Positions 9,455-18,838 of a stretch of DNA of 64,000 nucleotides are shown one piece after another; within the stretch, counting starts at the first letter, position 1; every line of letters starts with the position of its first letter. The translations under genes were made by a program, and so were the position numbers. Below the pieces are notes generated by a model, which saw nothing but the letters and a program-made list of their open reading frames with translations, searched no databases and was not told the origin of the DNA. Origin of the DNA: an uncultured Alphaproteobacteria bacterium. GTDB taxonomy: Bacteria > Pseudomonadota > Alphaproteobacteria > SP197. The DNA lies in assembly GCA_943787175.1 (NCBI GenBank), contig CALSLK010000011.1, positions 1-64,000 on the forward strand, read 5' to 3'.

Positions 9455-9871
9455 ATGGATGAGATGACGCATAAATCGGTTGGGAACAGGAGGTATGGCG
9501 TTTTGGCTTGCTTTGGCGCGCTTACCATCAGTCTTGCATTGGTCGCCTGCACCGCAGGTTCGACGCATGGCCCTTCGACTGGCGATGTTGATGTCGCTGC
9601 GGTCGAAGCGCCTGATGCGATGCTGGTTTCCGCGCCTGAGAGTCTGCTCCATCTCAGTGAAGCCGATCTGAAATCCACCATGGGCGAGCCGGAATTCGTC
9701 TGGGAGGAAGCCGGGGCTTCCATGTGGCGTTACGACGCCACGGGTTGCGCGGTCTTCGTCTATCTCTATCCAGATGGCGTGCGGCACGTGGATGTACGCG
9801 GTGAAGGTCTCAGCGCCTCCGAACGTTCCGACTGTTTCCACGACATGGTCGTCTCGCGCGCAAAGAGCTGA
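9455..9871 (+). CDS. small predicted lipoprotein
   Basis: 138 aa protein with an N-terminal basic stretch, hydrophobic core GVLACFGALTISLALVAC and a lipobox (LVAC, cysteine near residue 32), so it should be lipidated and membrane-anchored facing the periplasm. The mature part contains SEADLKSTMGEPEFVWEE and a cysteine pair (TGCAVFVYLYPDG and SDCFHDM) that may form a disulfide; this layout resembles small outer-membrane assembly-type folds, but I recognise no named family. The start could be 9455 or the ATG at 9464; neither has a strong ribosome site. Followed by palindromic repeats. Confidence 0.7.
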   Translation: MDEMTHKSVGNRRYGVLACFGALTISLALVACTAGSTHGPSTGDVDVAAVEAPDAMLVSAPESLLHLSEADLKSTMGEPEFVWEEAGASMWRYDATGCAVFVYLYPDGVRHVDVRGEGLSASERSDCFHDMVVSRAKS

Positions 9872-9889
9872 TTGGCTCCAGAGCATATC

Positions 9890-9940
9890 AAGCTTGCATG
9901 AGATCGCTTGCGATCTCCTTCAAGCTTTTGAAGATGCTCT
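9890..9940. repeat. REP-like palindrome, AGAGCAT...ATGCTCT family
   Basis: Begins AGAGCATATC and ends GAAGATGCTCT, forming complementary ends; the core GAGATCGC-TT-GCGATCTC is a perfect hairpin. A related element with the same ends lies at 31594-31655. Confidence 0.75.
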
Positions 9941-9953
9941 TGTTTATTGAGGT

Positions 9954-10016
9954 AGAGCGGATTCACAAGATCGCGTGAAACCACGGAGTGGTTCCACGTA
10001 ATCTTGATCCGATCAG
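9954..10016. repeat. REP-like palindrome, CGGATTCAC...GATCCGATC family
   Basis: Imperfect inverted repeat whose arms begin GAGCGGATTCAC and end CTTGATCCGATC around a short centre at about 9983-9990. It overlaps the last codons of the Lrp-type gene. A relative lies at 33238-33303. Confidence 0.7.
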
Positions 10017-10999
10017 CCTTTCTCGTCGCGAATCGGTGTCAGGCGTTTGTAGTGCAGGTGCTGATAGATTGACGCTTCGGCGCGATGGACACCTGCCATC
10101 ATGCGGATATCCTCATCCATGACCGCCAGTAGCTCCTCTTCGGAGGTGCACATGACTTCGGCAAAGATATCAAAGCGTCCGGCACAGATGGCAACATAGG
10201 TGATGCGTGAAAGGTCGGCCAGCGCGCTGGCGACCAAGCTGACCTGTTGCCCCTCGCCAACCTTGATCGCGACCCATGCAACTGTGCCGTATTCCACGCT
10301 CATTGGATTGACGATTGCCATAACGTTCATGACACCGGCATCGACCATGTCGCCGACACGGTTGCGCACCTGCGATTCGGAAATGGACAGGTCGTCTGCG
10401 ATGGTCTGAAGCGGCGTGCGCCCATCAATCGAAAGCGCCTGGATGATGGCGCGGTCGGTGTCAGTCAGAGCACGGGGCCGCACGCCCAGCTCGCTTGTCG
10501 TCTTGCTTTGGGCGGCATGAAACCTGGCGAGCTGATAGTGAATCTGGAGGTAGGGGTAGCTCTCGATCCCCGCGATGCCGGGCACACGCCCGATTTCGTT
10601 TTCGATGACGGCTTGCAGCGTTTCACGGTCACGGCATATCAGCTCGGCAAAGATGCCGTACCGGCCCGTGGCCACCACGACGTAATCGACGGATTCGATC
10701 TCCAAAAGGGAAAGAGCAATGTCTGATGCGGGTACGGCCGGGTCCGTCGTGATGCCCAGCAGCGCAGAGGCAAGGTAGCCCAGGGCCTGGGGGTTGGTGA
10801 CGGCAGCAATCTGGATGATGTCGTCATCCAGCAGATTGCGCACGCGGTTACGCACGGTCTTTTCGGCCAGCCCGGTCTCACGTGCGATCTGGACAAACGG
10901 GCGCCGCCCGTCTTCCTGCAAAAGGCGAATAATCGCGCGGTCGCTTTCAGAGACATGGGGTGCCTGTTTGAGAAACTGATCGGCCGGTGCCCGCGCCAT
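10013..10999 (-). CDS. double-length Lrp/AsnC family transcriptional regulator
   Basis: 328 aa protein that is two complete Lrp/AsnC units in tandem. Unit 1 (about 15-160) has the helix-turn-helix DRAIIRLLQEDGRRPF..IARETGLAEKTVRNRV and a RAM-like effector domain with GRYGIFAELICRD. Unit 2 (about 180-315) repeats this with DRAIIQALSIDGRTPL...ISESQVRNRV and GRFDIFAEVMCTS. Standard Lrp proteins are about 150-165 aa and dimerise, so this fusion may act as a built-in dimer. Such proteins bind DNA and sense amino acids. It lies downstream of, and on the same strand as, the formamidase-like hydrolase (18-base gap between that gene's stop and this start), so co-transcription is possible. Confidence 0.92.
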   Translation of the reverse strand: MARAPADQFLKQAPHVSESDRAIIRLLQEDGRRPFVQIARETGLAEKTVRNRVRNLLDDDIIQIAAVTNPQALGYLASALLGITTDPAVPASDIALSLLEIESVDYVVVATGRYGIFAELICRDRETLQAVIENEIGRVPGIAGIESYPYLQIHYQLARFHAAQSKTTSELGVRPRALTDTDRAIIQALSIDGRTPLQTIADDLSISESQVRNRVGDMVDAGVMNVMAIVNPMSVEYGTVAWVAIKVGEGQQVSLVASALADLSRITYVAICAGRFDIFAEVMCTSEEELLAVMDEDIRMMAGVHRAEASIYQHLHYKRLTPIRDEKG

Positions 11000-11016
11000 C
11001 GCGTGTGCTGAACCCT

Positions 11017-11876
11017 TCAGCCCTTGATCAAGGCCAGGGATTTCTGGAACACCGCACTGTCGGATTCCGCAAGACGCTCAAGCTCCCGGAAGTGGTTGGA
11101 ATGGGGAACGTCGTGACGTTCCATCCGGCGCGTCTCCGTGCCGAATTTTTCAACATAAGCATCCGACTGACGCTTGAATTCGGGCGTCTCGTCGCCGCCG
11201 GCAATCACCAGCTGAGGTGCATCGGTCGCAGGCTCCATGAACAGCGGGCTTTCGCGGATCGCTTCTGGAACGTCCATGCCCGGGCCGTCGTTGATCGAGG
11301 TATGAACAAGCGGTTCCAGTTCGAAGATGCCAGAAATCGGCATGCCGGCCTTCACCGTATCGACAGGCATGGCGGCATCAAAGGCCGGCCAGTCTACTGC
11401 CATCATCATGGCGGTCAGGTGGCCGCCGGCAGAATGGCCCATGACGGAAATCGCATTGCGATCAATCTTGAGTTCCTCGGCGTTGATGCCACAATCCAGC
11501 CAATGGCGCGCCGCACCTGGGGTGCAATGTCACCCAGCCTGCAGGCCGGCGTCAGCGTGTAGTTGATGACTGCGACATTGACGCCTGCGGCCATGAATGG
11601 TTCGGCAACAAAGCTGTACATCGCCTTGTCGCCGCGCTGCCAGTAGCCACCGTGGATATAGACCAGAACAGGACCGCCCTCGGCGCCCCGGAACAGATCC
11701 AGTTTCTCGCGTTCGCCCTTGCCATAAACCAGATCCACCGCAACATCGCTGGCATCGCGGAAGTCCTGACAACGCTTGATCCATTCTGCGGCTAGGCCGT
11801 CGAAATCGGCCTCCTTGCTGCGCAGTTCGTACTGGAACTCAAGCTCATCGGCATTCATGCCTCGGTAAAGGCTCAT
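11017..11876 (-). CDS. alpha/beta hydrolase, kynurenine formamidase-like, one frameshift
   Basis: Serine hydrolase of the BD-FAE/kynurenine-formamidase-like group, about 285 aa. The N-terminal part has the oxyanion motif VYIHGGYWQRGDKAMY. The C-terminal part has the nucleophile elbow VMGHSAGGHLTAMM, the acid region QLVIAGGDETPEF, and a catalytic His in DVPHSNHFREL. The two halves are in different frames; one indel near 11490-11500 joins RRAI or RHWL to DCGINAEELKIDRNAISV. I start at 11876 (GGGAGA seven bases upstream); a 20-residue N-terminal extension is possible but weak. No kynurenine genes are adjacent, so the substrate is open. Likely intact in the organism. Confidence 0.8.
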
Positions 11877-12028
11877 CGCGCGGTCTCCCAGAAATGTTGG
11901 CCCAGCATGCCTTCGGGCACATCGGTTTGTCATCATGTGGCGGAACGAATGCTTGACGCAAGGCGAAAAAACGAATTACGGTCATTCCAGTTGCATGAAT
12001 GACGAAATACGGAATCAGGAGACAGGCA

Positions 12029-13115
12029 ATGCAGGTGGGACTTCTTCAGGAAGCGGAGTTGATGGAAGGCGTCGATGTGCGCCAGCGCTATATGGAGATG
12101 ATCGAGGAGGTTGCCCTTGCCGACAAACTCGGGTTCTCGACCTGGGGCACGTCCGAACAGCATTTCAGCCCGCCGCGCTTTGCCGTTGCGGCGCCCGAGG
12201 TGCTGTATGCCGCAGTCGCCCAGCACACCGAGAACATCAAGCTGCGCGTCATGTGCGCGGTGCTGCTTTCCTGGAACCATCCCATCCTGGTTGCCGAACG
12301 GCTCGCCACGCTTGATATCGTCTCGAATGGTCGCGCCGAACTGGCCACGGCCCGCTCCAACAACCTGCACACGCTCGAAGCCTTCGGCGTCGATCCCGCC
12401 GACACCCGCAAGCAGTGGGCCGATTCCATCGAGGTCATCGCCAAGGCCTTCACCGACGATGTGCTCGAACACGACGGGCCCGTCTGGAAGATCCCGCCCC
12501 GTCGAGATCATGCCCAAGCCCGTGCAGAAACCGCACCCGCCGCTGTTCGTTGTCGCAGCCTCCAGCAGGGAGTCCCACATCGTGGCTGGCGAACGCGGCA
12601 TCGGCTCGCTTTGTGTTTCGAGAGCTACTTCGGGTTCGACTATCTCCAGGAATGCATCGACGGCTACCGCGAGGGCCTTTCCAAGGGCACCCAGATGGCG
12701 CCGCTGCCGCACCGAGCATATGGGGCTCTATGTCGCCACGGCCTTCTGTGCGGAAACCCGCGAGGAGGCCAACCGCATCGCCCACGATGTCGCCATGGGC
12801 TACTACCAGTTCCTGGTCGATATCTATGTCCCGCTGGGCAAGCAGAAGTCCTACGAATATCTCGACGACAAGCTCAAGCGCCTGGTCGAGAACCGCGAGA
12901 ACTTCGATTACCTCCTGACCGAAACGCCCTCGATCATGATCGGCACACCTGCCGACTTCATCGAACGCATCGAGCGGCTCGAGGAGATGGGCGTCGACGA
13001 GATCCTCATGCGCATCGACGGCGTCGCCCATACCGACATCATGAAAAGCTTCGAACTCATCGGCGACGAAGTCATCCCGAAGGTCTCCTCCAAGGTGAAG
13101 CTGGAGGTCGCGTGA
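12029..13115 (+). pseudogene. luciferase-like flavin-dependent monooxygenase, frame-broken
   Basis: About 360 codons of a bacterial-luciferase-fold monooxygenase that would use reduced flavin supplied by the reductase encoded next door. Visible: MQVGLLQEAELMEGVD, STWGTSEQHFSPP, LRVMCAVLLSWNHPILVAER, GRAELATARSNN, PPLFVVAASS, ESYFGFDYLQECIDGYREG, TPADFIERIERLEEMGVDEI. AGGAG lies seven bases before the ATG at 12029. Frame changes occur near 12500 (extra base in a GC run), 12610 and 12710, with full conservation after each one, so I expect a working gene. First gene of an operon with flavin reductase, EthD-like and cupin genes. Substrate unknown. Confidence 0.82.
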
Positions 13116-13135
13116 CATGCAGCCCGCACCAGGCC

Positions 13136-13624
13136 ATGACCACGGTCGACCAGCCCCGCTTCACCCATGCCATGTCGGAGTTTCCCTCCGGCGTGACCGT
13201 CGCGGTCTGCCGCAGTCAGCGATGGCGAGGGTCGTCGGCGCCACGCTTTCTTCCTTCACCTCGCTCTCCATGGACCCGCCCATGGTGCTGGTCTGTTTCG
13301 ATCAGAAGTCCAATACGCTCAAGGAGCTGCCGCCCGGCGCACAGCTTTGCGCTGCATGTCCTGGCCGAAGGTCAGGAGGCCATCGCCATGGCCTTTGCCG
13401 GCAAGGGCGAGGACAAGCTCAAGGACGTGCCCTGGCGCGATGCCATGCGCGAGGTGCCCCACATCGATGGCTGCGCCGTCGTGCTCGATTGCACCGTGGC
13501 TGATATCCTGCCCGGCGGAGACCATCGCATTGTTACGGCGCTGGTTGCCGAGGCCGATGTTGCTGGCGAACGCGCCCCGTTGCTCTATCATCGCCGCCGC
13601 ATGGCTGCGATGCCGACCCGTTAG
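13136..13624 (+). pseudogene. flavin reductase, small component of a two-component monooxygenase, frame-broken
   Basis: About 162 codons of the FMN-binding flavin reductase domain: FPSGVTVAVC at the start, then VVGATLSSFTSLSMDPPMVLVC, and after another break FALHVLAEGQEAIAMAFAGKG, PHIDGCAVVLDCTVADILPGGDH, APLLYHRRR. This order (S-F-x-S-L-S-x-x-P-P and late HRR) is typical of reductases that feed luciferase-type oxygenases. Indels near 13217 and 13345 split it. It begins 20 bases after the monooxygenase stop and ends 13 bases before the EthD gene, so the four genes form one transcript. Confidence 0.78.
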
Positions 13625-13637
13625 AGAGGACTTCGAA

Positions 13638-13946
13638 ATGATCCGTATGTTCGTGATGTATGGCGCCCCTACCGACGCTGATGCCTTCGACAAGTATTAT
13701 CAGGATGTGCACATCCCGCTCGTGCGCAAGATGCCGCATATGGTGTCGTGCGAGGTGAGCACGGGCCCGGCTGCCATCGGCCCTGAGGGCGGCGAATACC
13801 ATCTGGTCGCCATCCTCAACTTCAACACCAAGGCCGACATGGATGCGTCCATGTCCTCGCCCGAAGGTCAGGCCGTTGTTGCCGACGTTCCCAACTACGC
13901 CACGGGCGGCGTCACGCTGGTCACGGCCGAATACGCCGAGGTCTGA
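13638..13946 (+). CDS. EthD domain protein
   Basis: 102 aa, one compact ferredoxin-like alpha/beta barrel domain of the EthD/dimeric alpha-beta barrel type: VMYGAPTDADAFDKYYQDVHIPLVRKMPHM near the start contains the family's Y-x-x-x-H-x-P-L pattern, and the end has a typical SSPEGQAVVADVPNYA. AGAGGA precedes the ATG. Proteins of this type often accompany oxygenases as small accessory or cyclase-like enzymes. Third gene of the monooxygenase operon. Intact. Confidence 0.85.
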   Translation: MIRMFVMYGAPTDADAFDKYYQDVHIPLVRKMPHMVSCEVSTGPAAIGPEGGEYHLVAILNFNTKADMDASMSSPEGQAVVADVPNYATGGVTLVTAEYAEV

Positions 13947-13949
13947 GCC

Positions 13950-14348
13950 TTGGCCATCAGGCCAGTTCATATCCAGACGGCGCTGGAAGGCCTGCCGGTC
14001 CTCGACGGGCGCTCCGAAACGACCGAGGCCCAGGCCGGCGAAGCCTTCGCCACGCTTGCCCAATTCGGCAATGGCGGCCTTTTCGCCGGCAGCTTCTCGG
14101 GCCAGAGCCCGTGGGAGCGCCACCGCAACGGTGATGAACTGGTCCAGGTGATCGCTGGTTCCACCACGCTCACAGTCATGGAAGAATCGGGCCCGACAAG
14201 CTTCGAGATGTCCGCGGGCATGGTCGTCGTCGTGCCCCAGGGCCTCTGGCACCGTTTCAACGCACCTGACGGCGTCACTGTCATGACCGCAACACCTCAG
14301 CCGACCGATCACACCTTTGCCGACGATCCCCGCTCAAGACCGGGATGA
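13950..14348 (+). CDS. cupin domain protein
   Basis: 132 aa single-domain cupin starting with TTG three bases after the EthD stop. Motif 1 is H-x-N-x-D-E-L-x-x-V (about residues 57-66: HRNGDELVQV) and motif 2 has P-x-x-x-W-H-R-F (about 101-108). A metal centre is therefore likely. Last gene of the monooxygenase operon; cupins in such settings are often dioxygenases or isomerases, but the activity here is unknown. The final codons (DDPRSRPG) are encoded by a copy of the widespread CTCAAGxCCGGGATGACA intergenic repeat, so the natural C terminus may have been altered by repeat insertion. Confidence 0.82.
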   Translation: MAIRPVHIQTALEGLPVLDGRSETTEAQAGEAFATLAQFGNGGLFAGSFSGQSPWERHRNGDELVQVIAGSTTLTVMEESGPTSFEMSAGMVVVVPQGLWHRFNAPDGVTVMTATPQPTDHTFADDPRSRPG

Positions 14349-14356
14349 CACGTTGG

Positions 14357-16727
14357 CTATCTGGCCTGCAGCGCCTGCCACACGCGTAGCGGAGTCGCTG
14401 GCATATCGAAATGAGTGACGCCGGCCGATGCCAGGGCGTCCATCACGGCGTTGCCGGCAGCAGCAGGGGCAGCAAAGGTGCCGGCTTCGCCTGCGCCCTT
14501 GGCACCCAGCGGATTGGATTGCGCGCGGGTCGCGATGCGTTCTGAGGTGATCAGGGGCAGGGCTGCTGCCCGCGGCATGGTGTAGTCCATGAAACTGCCG
14601 GTCACGAGCTGGCCTGTGTCGTCGTGACACAGCCGCTCCATCAGGGCCTGACCCACGCCCTGGACGACACCGCCATGGATCTGGCCTTCCACGATCATGG
14701 GATTGATCTCGACCCCGAGGTCGTCGACGGCCGTATAGCTGATCAGCTGCGTCACACCGGTCGCGGGGTCAATTTCGACTTCGGCAATATGGGCACCGAA
14801 GGGAAAGGTGAACCCCTGGGGGTCATGGAACGCGGTTTCATCCAGGCCCGGTTCGCGGCCGTCCTCACCGAACCCTCCCGCGCTGTAGGCGTTTTTGGCG
14901 ACGGCACTGAACGCCACGCGGTGGTCGGTGCCAGCCACGGTGAAATGCCCATCTTTGAGTTCAATGTCTGATGTTGCGGCTTCCAGCATGTGGGCGGCCA
15001 GATTGCGTGCCTTGTCGATCACCCGTTCACAGGCCAACGTAATGGCGGGCCCGCACACCACTGCGGAACGTGAGCCAAAGGTGCCCAGTCCGCGCTGGAC
15101 CCGGCGTGTATCGCCGAACACGACCTCGATGTTATCGAGGTCCAGGCCCGTGCGTTCGCTTACCAGTTGGGCAAAGGCTGTCTCGTGTCCCTGACCATGG
15201 TTGTGTGTGCCGACAAACAAGGTGGCGCCACCTGATGGCTGGATCTGAAGTCGTGCGCTCTCCCAGGTGCCGCCCAGGGCTCCCACGGATTGGCTGTCGG
15301 CAGACGTGCAGCCGCCACAGCTTGCTGCATACATGGCAAGACCCAGCCCGCGCAGCAGACCCTTTCCGCGCGCCTCCTCGCGCCGCGCCGCGAATCCCTG
15401 ATTCCAGCGCGACGGTCCCGCGCGCGTTCCAGCAGTGCGGCGGCATTGCCGCTGTCGAGCAGGCTGCCCACCGCCGTGGTGTAGGGAAGGTCGCTTTCGG
15501 CCACCAGGTTCTTCGCGCGAAGCTCCGCGCCGCTTACGCCCAGCTCGCGCGCGGCATGGTCGATCAGGCGTTCGGTGACATAGACCGCTTCGGACCGTCC
15601 CGGCACCCCGGTAGGCGTCGATCGGCGTGCTGTGGGTGAAGACGTTGCGCGGTCCTGACGAACGCGGCGTCGAACCGATAGGGCCCCGGCGCGACATAGC
15701 TGTAATAGACCGTCGGCACGGCCGGTGCGTGCTGGCTGAGATAGGCGCCCATGTTGGCATCGGTGCGGATGCGCAGGGCAAGGAACCGGTGTTCGGCGTC
15801 CAGCGCCAGTTCGGCATGGGTCTGGTGGTCCCGCGCACCGGTGTCGGATAGGAACGCTTCGGACCGGTCGCTCTCTCCACGCGACCTCGCGCTCCAGCTT
15901 GCGCGCCGCCCACAGCACCGTGACGTCCTCTGGGATAGACATAGGACTTCATGCCGAAGCCGCCTCCGATATCGGGCGCGACCAGGTCCAGCTTGGTTTC
16001 GGAGACCCCGAACACGCTCTGGGCCAGCATGCGCTGGACCTCGTGCGGGCACTGGCTGGTCGTCGTGATCGTCATGTGGTCGAGGCCGCGGTCGTAACTG
16101 ACCGATGGAAAGGCGCGGCTCGATCGGCATGGGCGCGATGCGCTGGTTGACGAGATCAAGGCCGATGACATGGGCGGCGGCATCAAACGCCGCCGTGGGT
16201 CGCGGCCTTCATCGCCGTTGGTCCAGTAGCAGGCTCACATTGTCGGGTTTCTCGTCCCAGACCACGGGCGCGCCTTCGGCCAGGGCCGCCTCCAGCGTGG
16301 CGGCGGCCTCCAGATCCTCGAAATCGACCTCGACCAGTTCGGCGGCATCGCGCGCCTGCTCCTCGGTCTCGGCGATGACGACGGCATAGGCCTGGCCGAC
16401 AAAACGCACGGTCTCGCTTGCCAGCCCCTCATAGGGGGGAATGTACATCGGCTCGCCGTCGGCGCCGGGGATCGCCCATTGCGTGGGGATCGTGCCCAGC
16501 CCGTCGGCCTTCATGTCCGCACCCGTCAGCACGGCAACCACACCGGGCTGCTGCAGGGCCTCGCGCCTGTCGGTCACGGCGACGCGGGCATGGGCGTGGG
16601 GCGAACGCAGGAAGACCGCGCGCAACATGCCGGGGCCGATCAGGTCGCCGACATACCGCCCGCGTCCGGTGATGAACCGCCGGTCCTCCTTGCGCAGAAC
16701 CGATGCGCCGATGCCTTGTTCGTTCAT
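14357..16727 (-). pseudogene. xanthine dehydrogenase/CO dehydrogenase family molybdopterin-binding large subunit, frame-broken
   Basis: About 790 codons, the normal size of a CoxL-type molybdenum hydroxylase large subunit. The N-terminal part is clean: IGASVLRKEDRRFITGRGRY, VFLRSPHAHARV, VGQAYAVVIAET. The middle (about 15380-16205) hops frames several times but keeps VAPDIGGGFGMKSYVYP, TDANMGAYLS, STPIDAYRGAG, YVTERLIDHAARELG. The C-terminal part is clean: VGTHNHGQGHETAFAQL, VFGDTRRVQRGLGTFGSRS, GVVQGVGQALMERL, NPLGAKGAGEAGT with the catalytic glutamate of the E-x-G motif. No FAD or 2Fe-2S subunit gene is adjacent. It converges on the monooxygenase operon. Substrate unknown. Confidence 0.85.
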
Positions 16728-16810
16728 GCCGCCTCCCGCCCGCTTTCTAGCGTGGATTTCGCATTGATGCCAAAGCCCGTAATCTCCCCGCGAGAGTTCG
16801 GGAGGACATC

Positions 16811-18256
16811 ATGAGCGAACACGGCATCATTCTGCGCGGGGCGGAGGTCATCGACGGCACGAAACGGCTGCGCTTCCGCGCCGACGTGGCCATCGACGAT
16901 GATCGTATCGCTGCCATCGGCGATCTCTCGGACGCCACGGCGGATCGCGAGATTGATGCGGCAGGCCGCATTGTCTGTCCCGGCTTCATCGACGTGCACA
17001 CCCACGATGACCGTATGCTGCGTGATGCCGGCGACATGACGCCCAAGGTCAGCCAGGGTGTCACCACGGTGGTGGCGGGCAATTGCGGCATCAGTCTTGC
17101 CCCCTTCATCGCGAGTGATCCCGTCATGGCGCCGCTCGATCTGGTCGGCCAGGCCGGCGACTACCGCTATCCCAGCTTCGCGGCCTATGTCGATGACCTC
17201 GAACATCACGCTCCTGCCAGCAATGCCGCGCTGATGGTCGGCCACGGCACCCTGCGCCTTGCCAGTATGTCCGACACCCAGCGTCCGGCTAGTGCGGATG
17301 AAACTGCCGTCATGAAGGAAAAGGTCAGCGAAGCGATGGCGGCCGGTGCCGTCGGGTTTTCGACCGGTCTGGAGTATCCGCCAGCGCGCAAATGCGAGAC
17401 ATCAGAAGTCATTGAACTCGCCAGTGCTGCCGCCGCTGCCGGTGGCGTCTATGCCACCCATATGCGCAGTTACCACCTGGAAGCCCGTTCTTCCTATGAC
17501 GAGGCCGCGCGCATCGGGCGCGAAGCCGGCCTGCCGGTCGTCATTTCCCACTTCCACTGTCATGTGGAGGAGCGCCCGGAGGTCTGCGTTGAGGCCCTGG
17601 GCTGGTACGAAACGAGCCGCGAGGCAGGCGAGGACATCATCGCCGATGCCTATCCCTATGAAGCCTCCAGTACCTCGATTCTGCCGGAATTCGTCGAGAA
17701 GCGGACGAAGACCCTGGTTACCTGGTCCAAACCCCATCCGGAAATGAACGGGCGTTATCTCGATGACATTGCCGGTGAATGGGGCATGGACCGCAAGGAG
17801 GCCGCGCTGCGTCTCGCGCCCGGCGGGGCGATCTATTTCGGGCGGGACGAGGAAAACGTGAAACGCCTGATGGCCCATCCAGCCATCCTCATCGGCTCGG
17901 ACGGCATTCCCATGAACCGCCACCCCCATCCCCGCCTGTGGGGCACGTTCCCGCGTGTGCTGGGCCATTACGCACGGGATCTGGGCCTGATGGAAATGGA
18001 AGATGCGATCCACCGCATGACGGCTGCCTCGGCTGACCGTTTCGGCCTGAAGGGGCGCGGGCGAATCGAGGTGGGTTGTGCCGCCGACATCGTCGTCTTT
18101 GATCCCGCCACGATCATCGACAAGGCCGATTTCATGGATCCCGAACAACCCGCCGCTGGTATCGACCATGTCTTTGTCAACGGCGCGGAAGTGTGGAACA
18201 ACGACGGCCACACCGGCGCTGCGCCCGGTCGGGTCGTCGGCCAACGCGCGGCCTGA
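16811..18256 (+). CDS. N-acyl-D-amino-acid deacylase / D-aminoacylase family amidohydrolase
   Basis: 481 aa metal-dependent amidohydrolase. The metal motif HTHDD (DVHTHDDRML near residue 60), GVTTVVAGNCGIS near 80, GFSTGLEYPPA near 177, GVYATHMRSY with a metal His near 215, VVISHFHCH near 240 and the late Asp in ILIGSDGIPM near 360 match D-aminoacylase-like enzymes, which release D-amino acids from N-acyl derivatives. GGGAGGA lies four bases before the ATG. It is divergent from the molybdopterin oxidase gene and followed by the GFA gene. Intact; exact acyl or amino specificity unknown. Confidence 0.9.
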   Translation: MSEHGIILRGAEVIDGTKRLRFRADVAIDDDRIAAIGDLSDATADREIDAAGRIVCPGFIDVHTHDDRMLRDAGDMTPKVSQGVTTVVAGNCGISLAPFIASDPVMAPLDLVGQAGDYRYPSFAAYVDDLEHHAPASNAALMVGHGTLRLASMSDTQRPASADETAVMKEKVSEAMAAGAVGFSTGLEYPPARKCETSEVIELASAAAAAGGVYATHMRSYHLEARSSYDEAARIGREAGLPVVISHFHCHVEERPEVCVEALGWYETSREAGEDIIADAYPYEASSTSILPEFVEKRTKTLVTWSKPHPEMNGRYLDDIAGEWGMDRKEAALRLAPGGAIYFGRDEENVKRLMAHPAILIGSDGIPMNRHPHPRLWGTFPRVLGHYARDLGLMEMEDAIHRMTAASADRFGLKGRGRIEVGCAADIVVFDPATIIDKADFMDPEQPAAGIDHVFVNGAEVWNNDGHTGAAPGRVVGQRAA

Positions 18257-18331
18257 GCGCCGCAGAACGGCTGGTGCTCACGCACAACTGCGTTATGCTC
18301 CGGCAGTGTTTCCGAGCCTCTGGAGAAAACC

Positions 18332-18838
18332 ATGGCAGAGATAAAACACACCGGCGGCTGCATGTGCGGTGCCATCCGTTATGAAGCGGGCCGCGACCCA
18401 AGATTCTCTGCGCTCTGCCATTGCCACATGTGCCAGCAATGGACCGGTAGCGCGATGCTGGGAACCGCAGCCTTTGACCGTGATGCCGTCGCCTTCACCG
18501 CCGGGGAGCCGAAAATCTTCTGGTCATCGGAGGTTTGCGAACGCGGCTTCTGTGGTGCATGCGGCAGCTCACTCTTCACCCGGTATTCGTCAGGCGGCGC
18601 CTTCGATGTCGTCCTGTTCGTCGGGCTGGGCACACTCGACGACCCCGAAATTGCACCGCCCGATGTGCATTACGGCGCTGAAGGCGAACTCTCCTGGATG
18701 CGTCGCGATGACGGGTTGACCCGCATCTGTATCGACGTGACCGATCCCGCCGAGCAAAACGCCCTGTTTGAATCCATGCTCGCGACATCGACCGGACACG
18801 TTGCGTCGAAACCCTCGACGTCAGGTGATCAGGCATGA
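18332..18838 (+). CDS. GFA family (glutathione-dependent formaldehyde-activating enzyme-like) zinc protein
   Basis: 168 aa Mss4-like zinc-binding protein. Cysteine pairs are visible: GGCMCGAIRYE near 8-18, CHCHMCQQWTGS near 30-41, and FCGACGSSL near 71-79. These match the GFA family; many members do not act on formaldehyde, so this is a family call and not a reaction. GGAG precedes the ATG at 18332. Its stop overlaps the start of the CmcJ-like gene by four bases (ATGA), so the two are translationally coupled. Intact. Confidence 0.87.
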   Translation: MAEIKHTGGCMCGAIRYEAGRDPRFSALCHCHMCQQWTGSAMLGTAAFDRDAVAFTAGEPKIFWSSEVCERGFCGACGSSLFTRYSSGGAFDVVLFVGLGTLDDPEIAPPDVHYGAEGELSWMRRDDGLTRICIDVTDPAEQNALFESMLATSTGHVASKPSTSGDQA

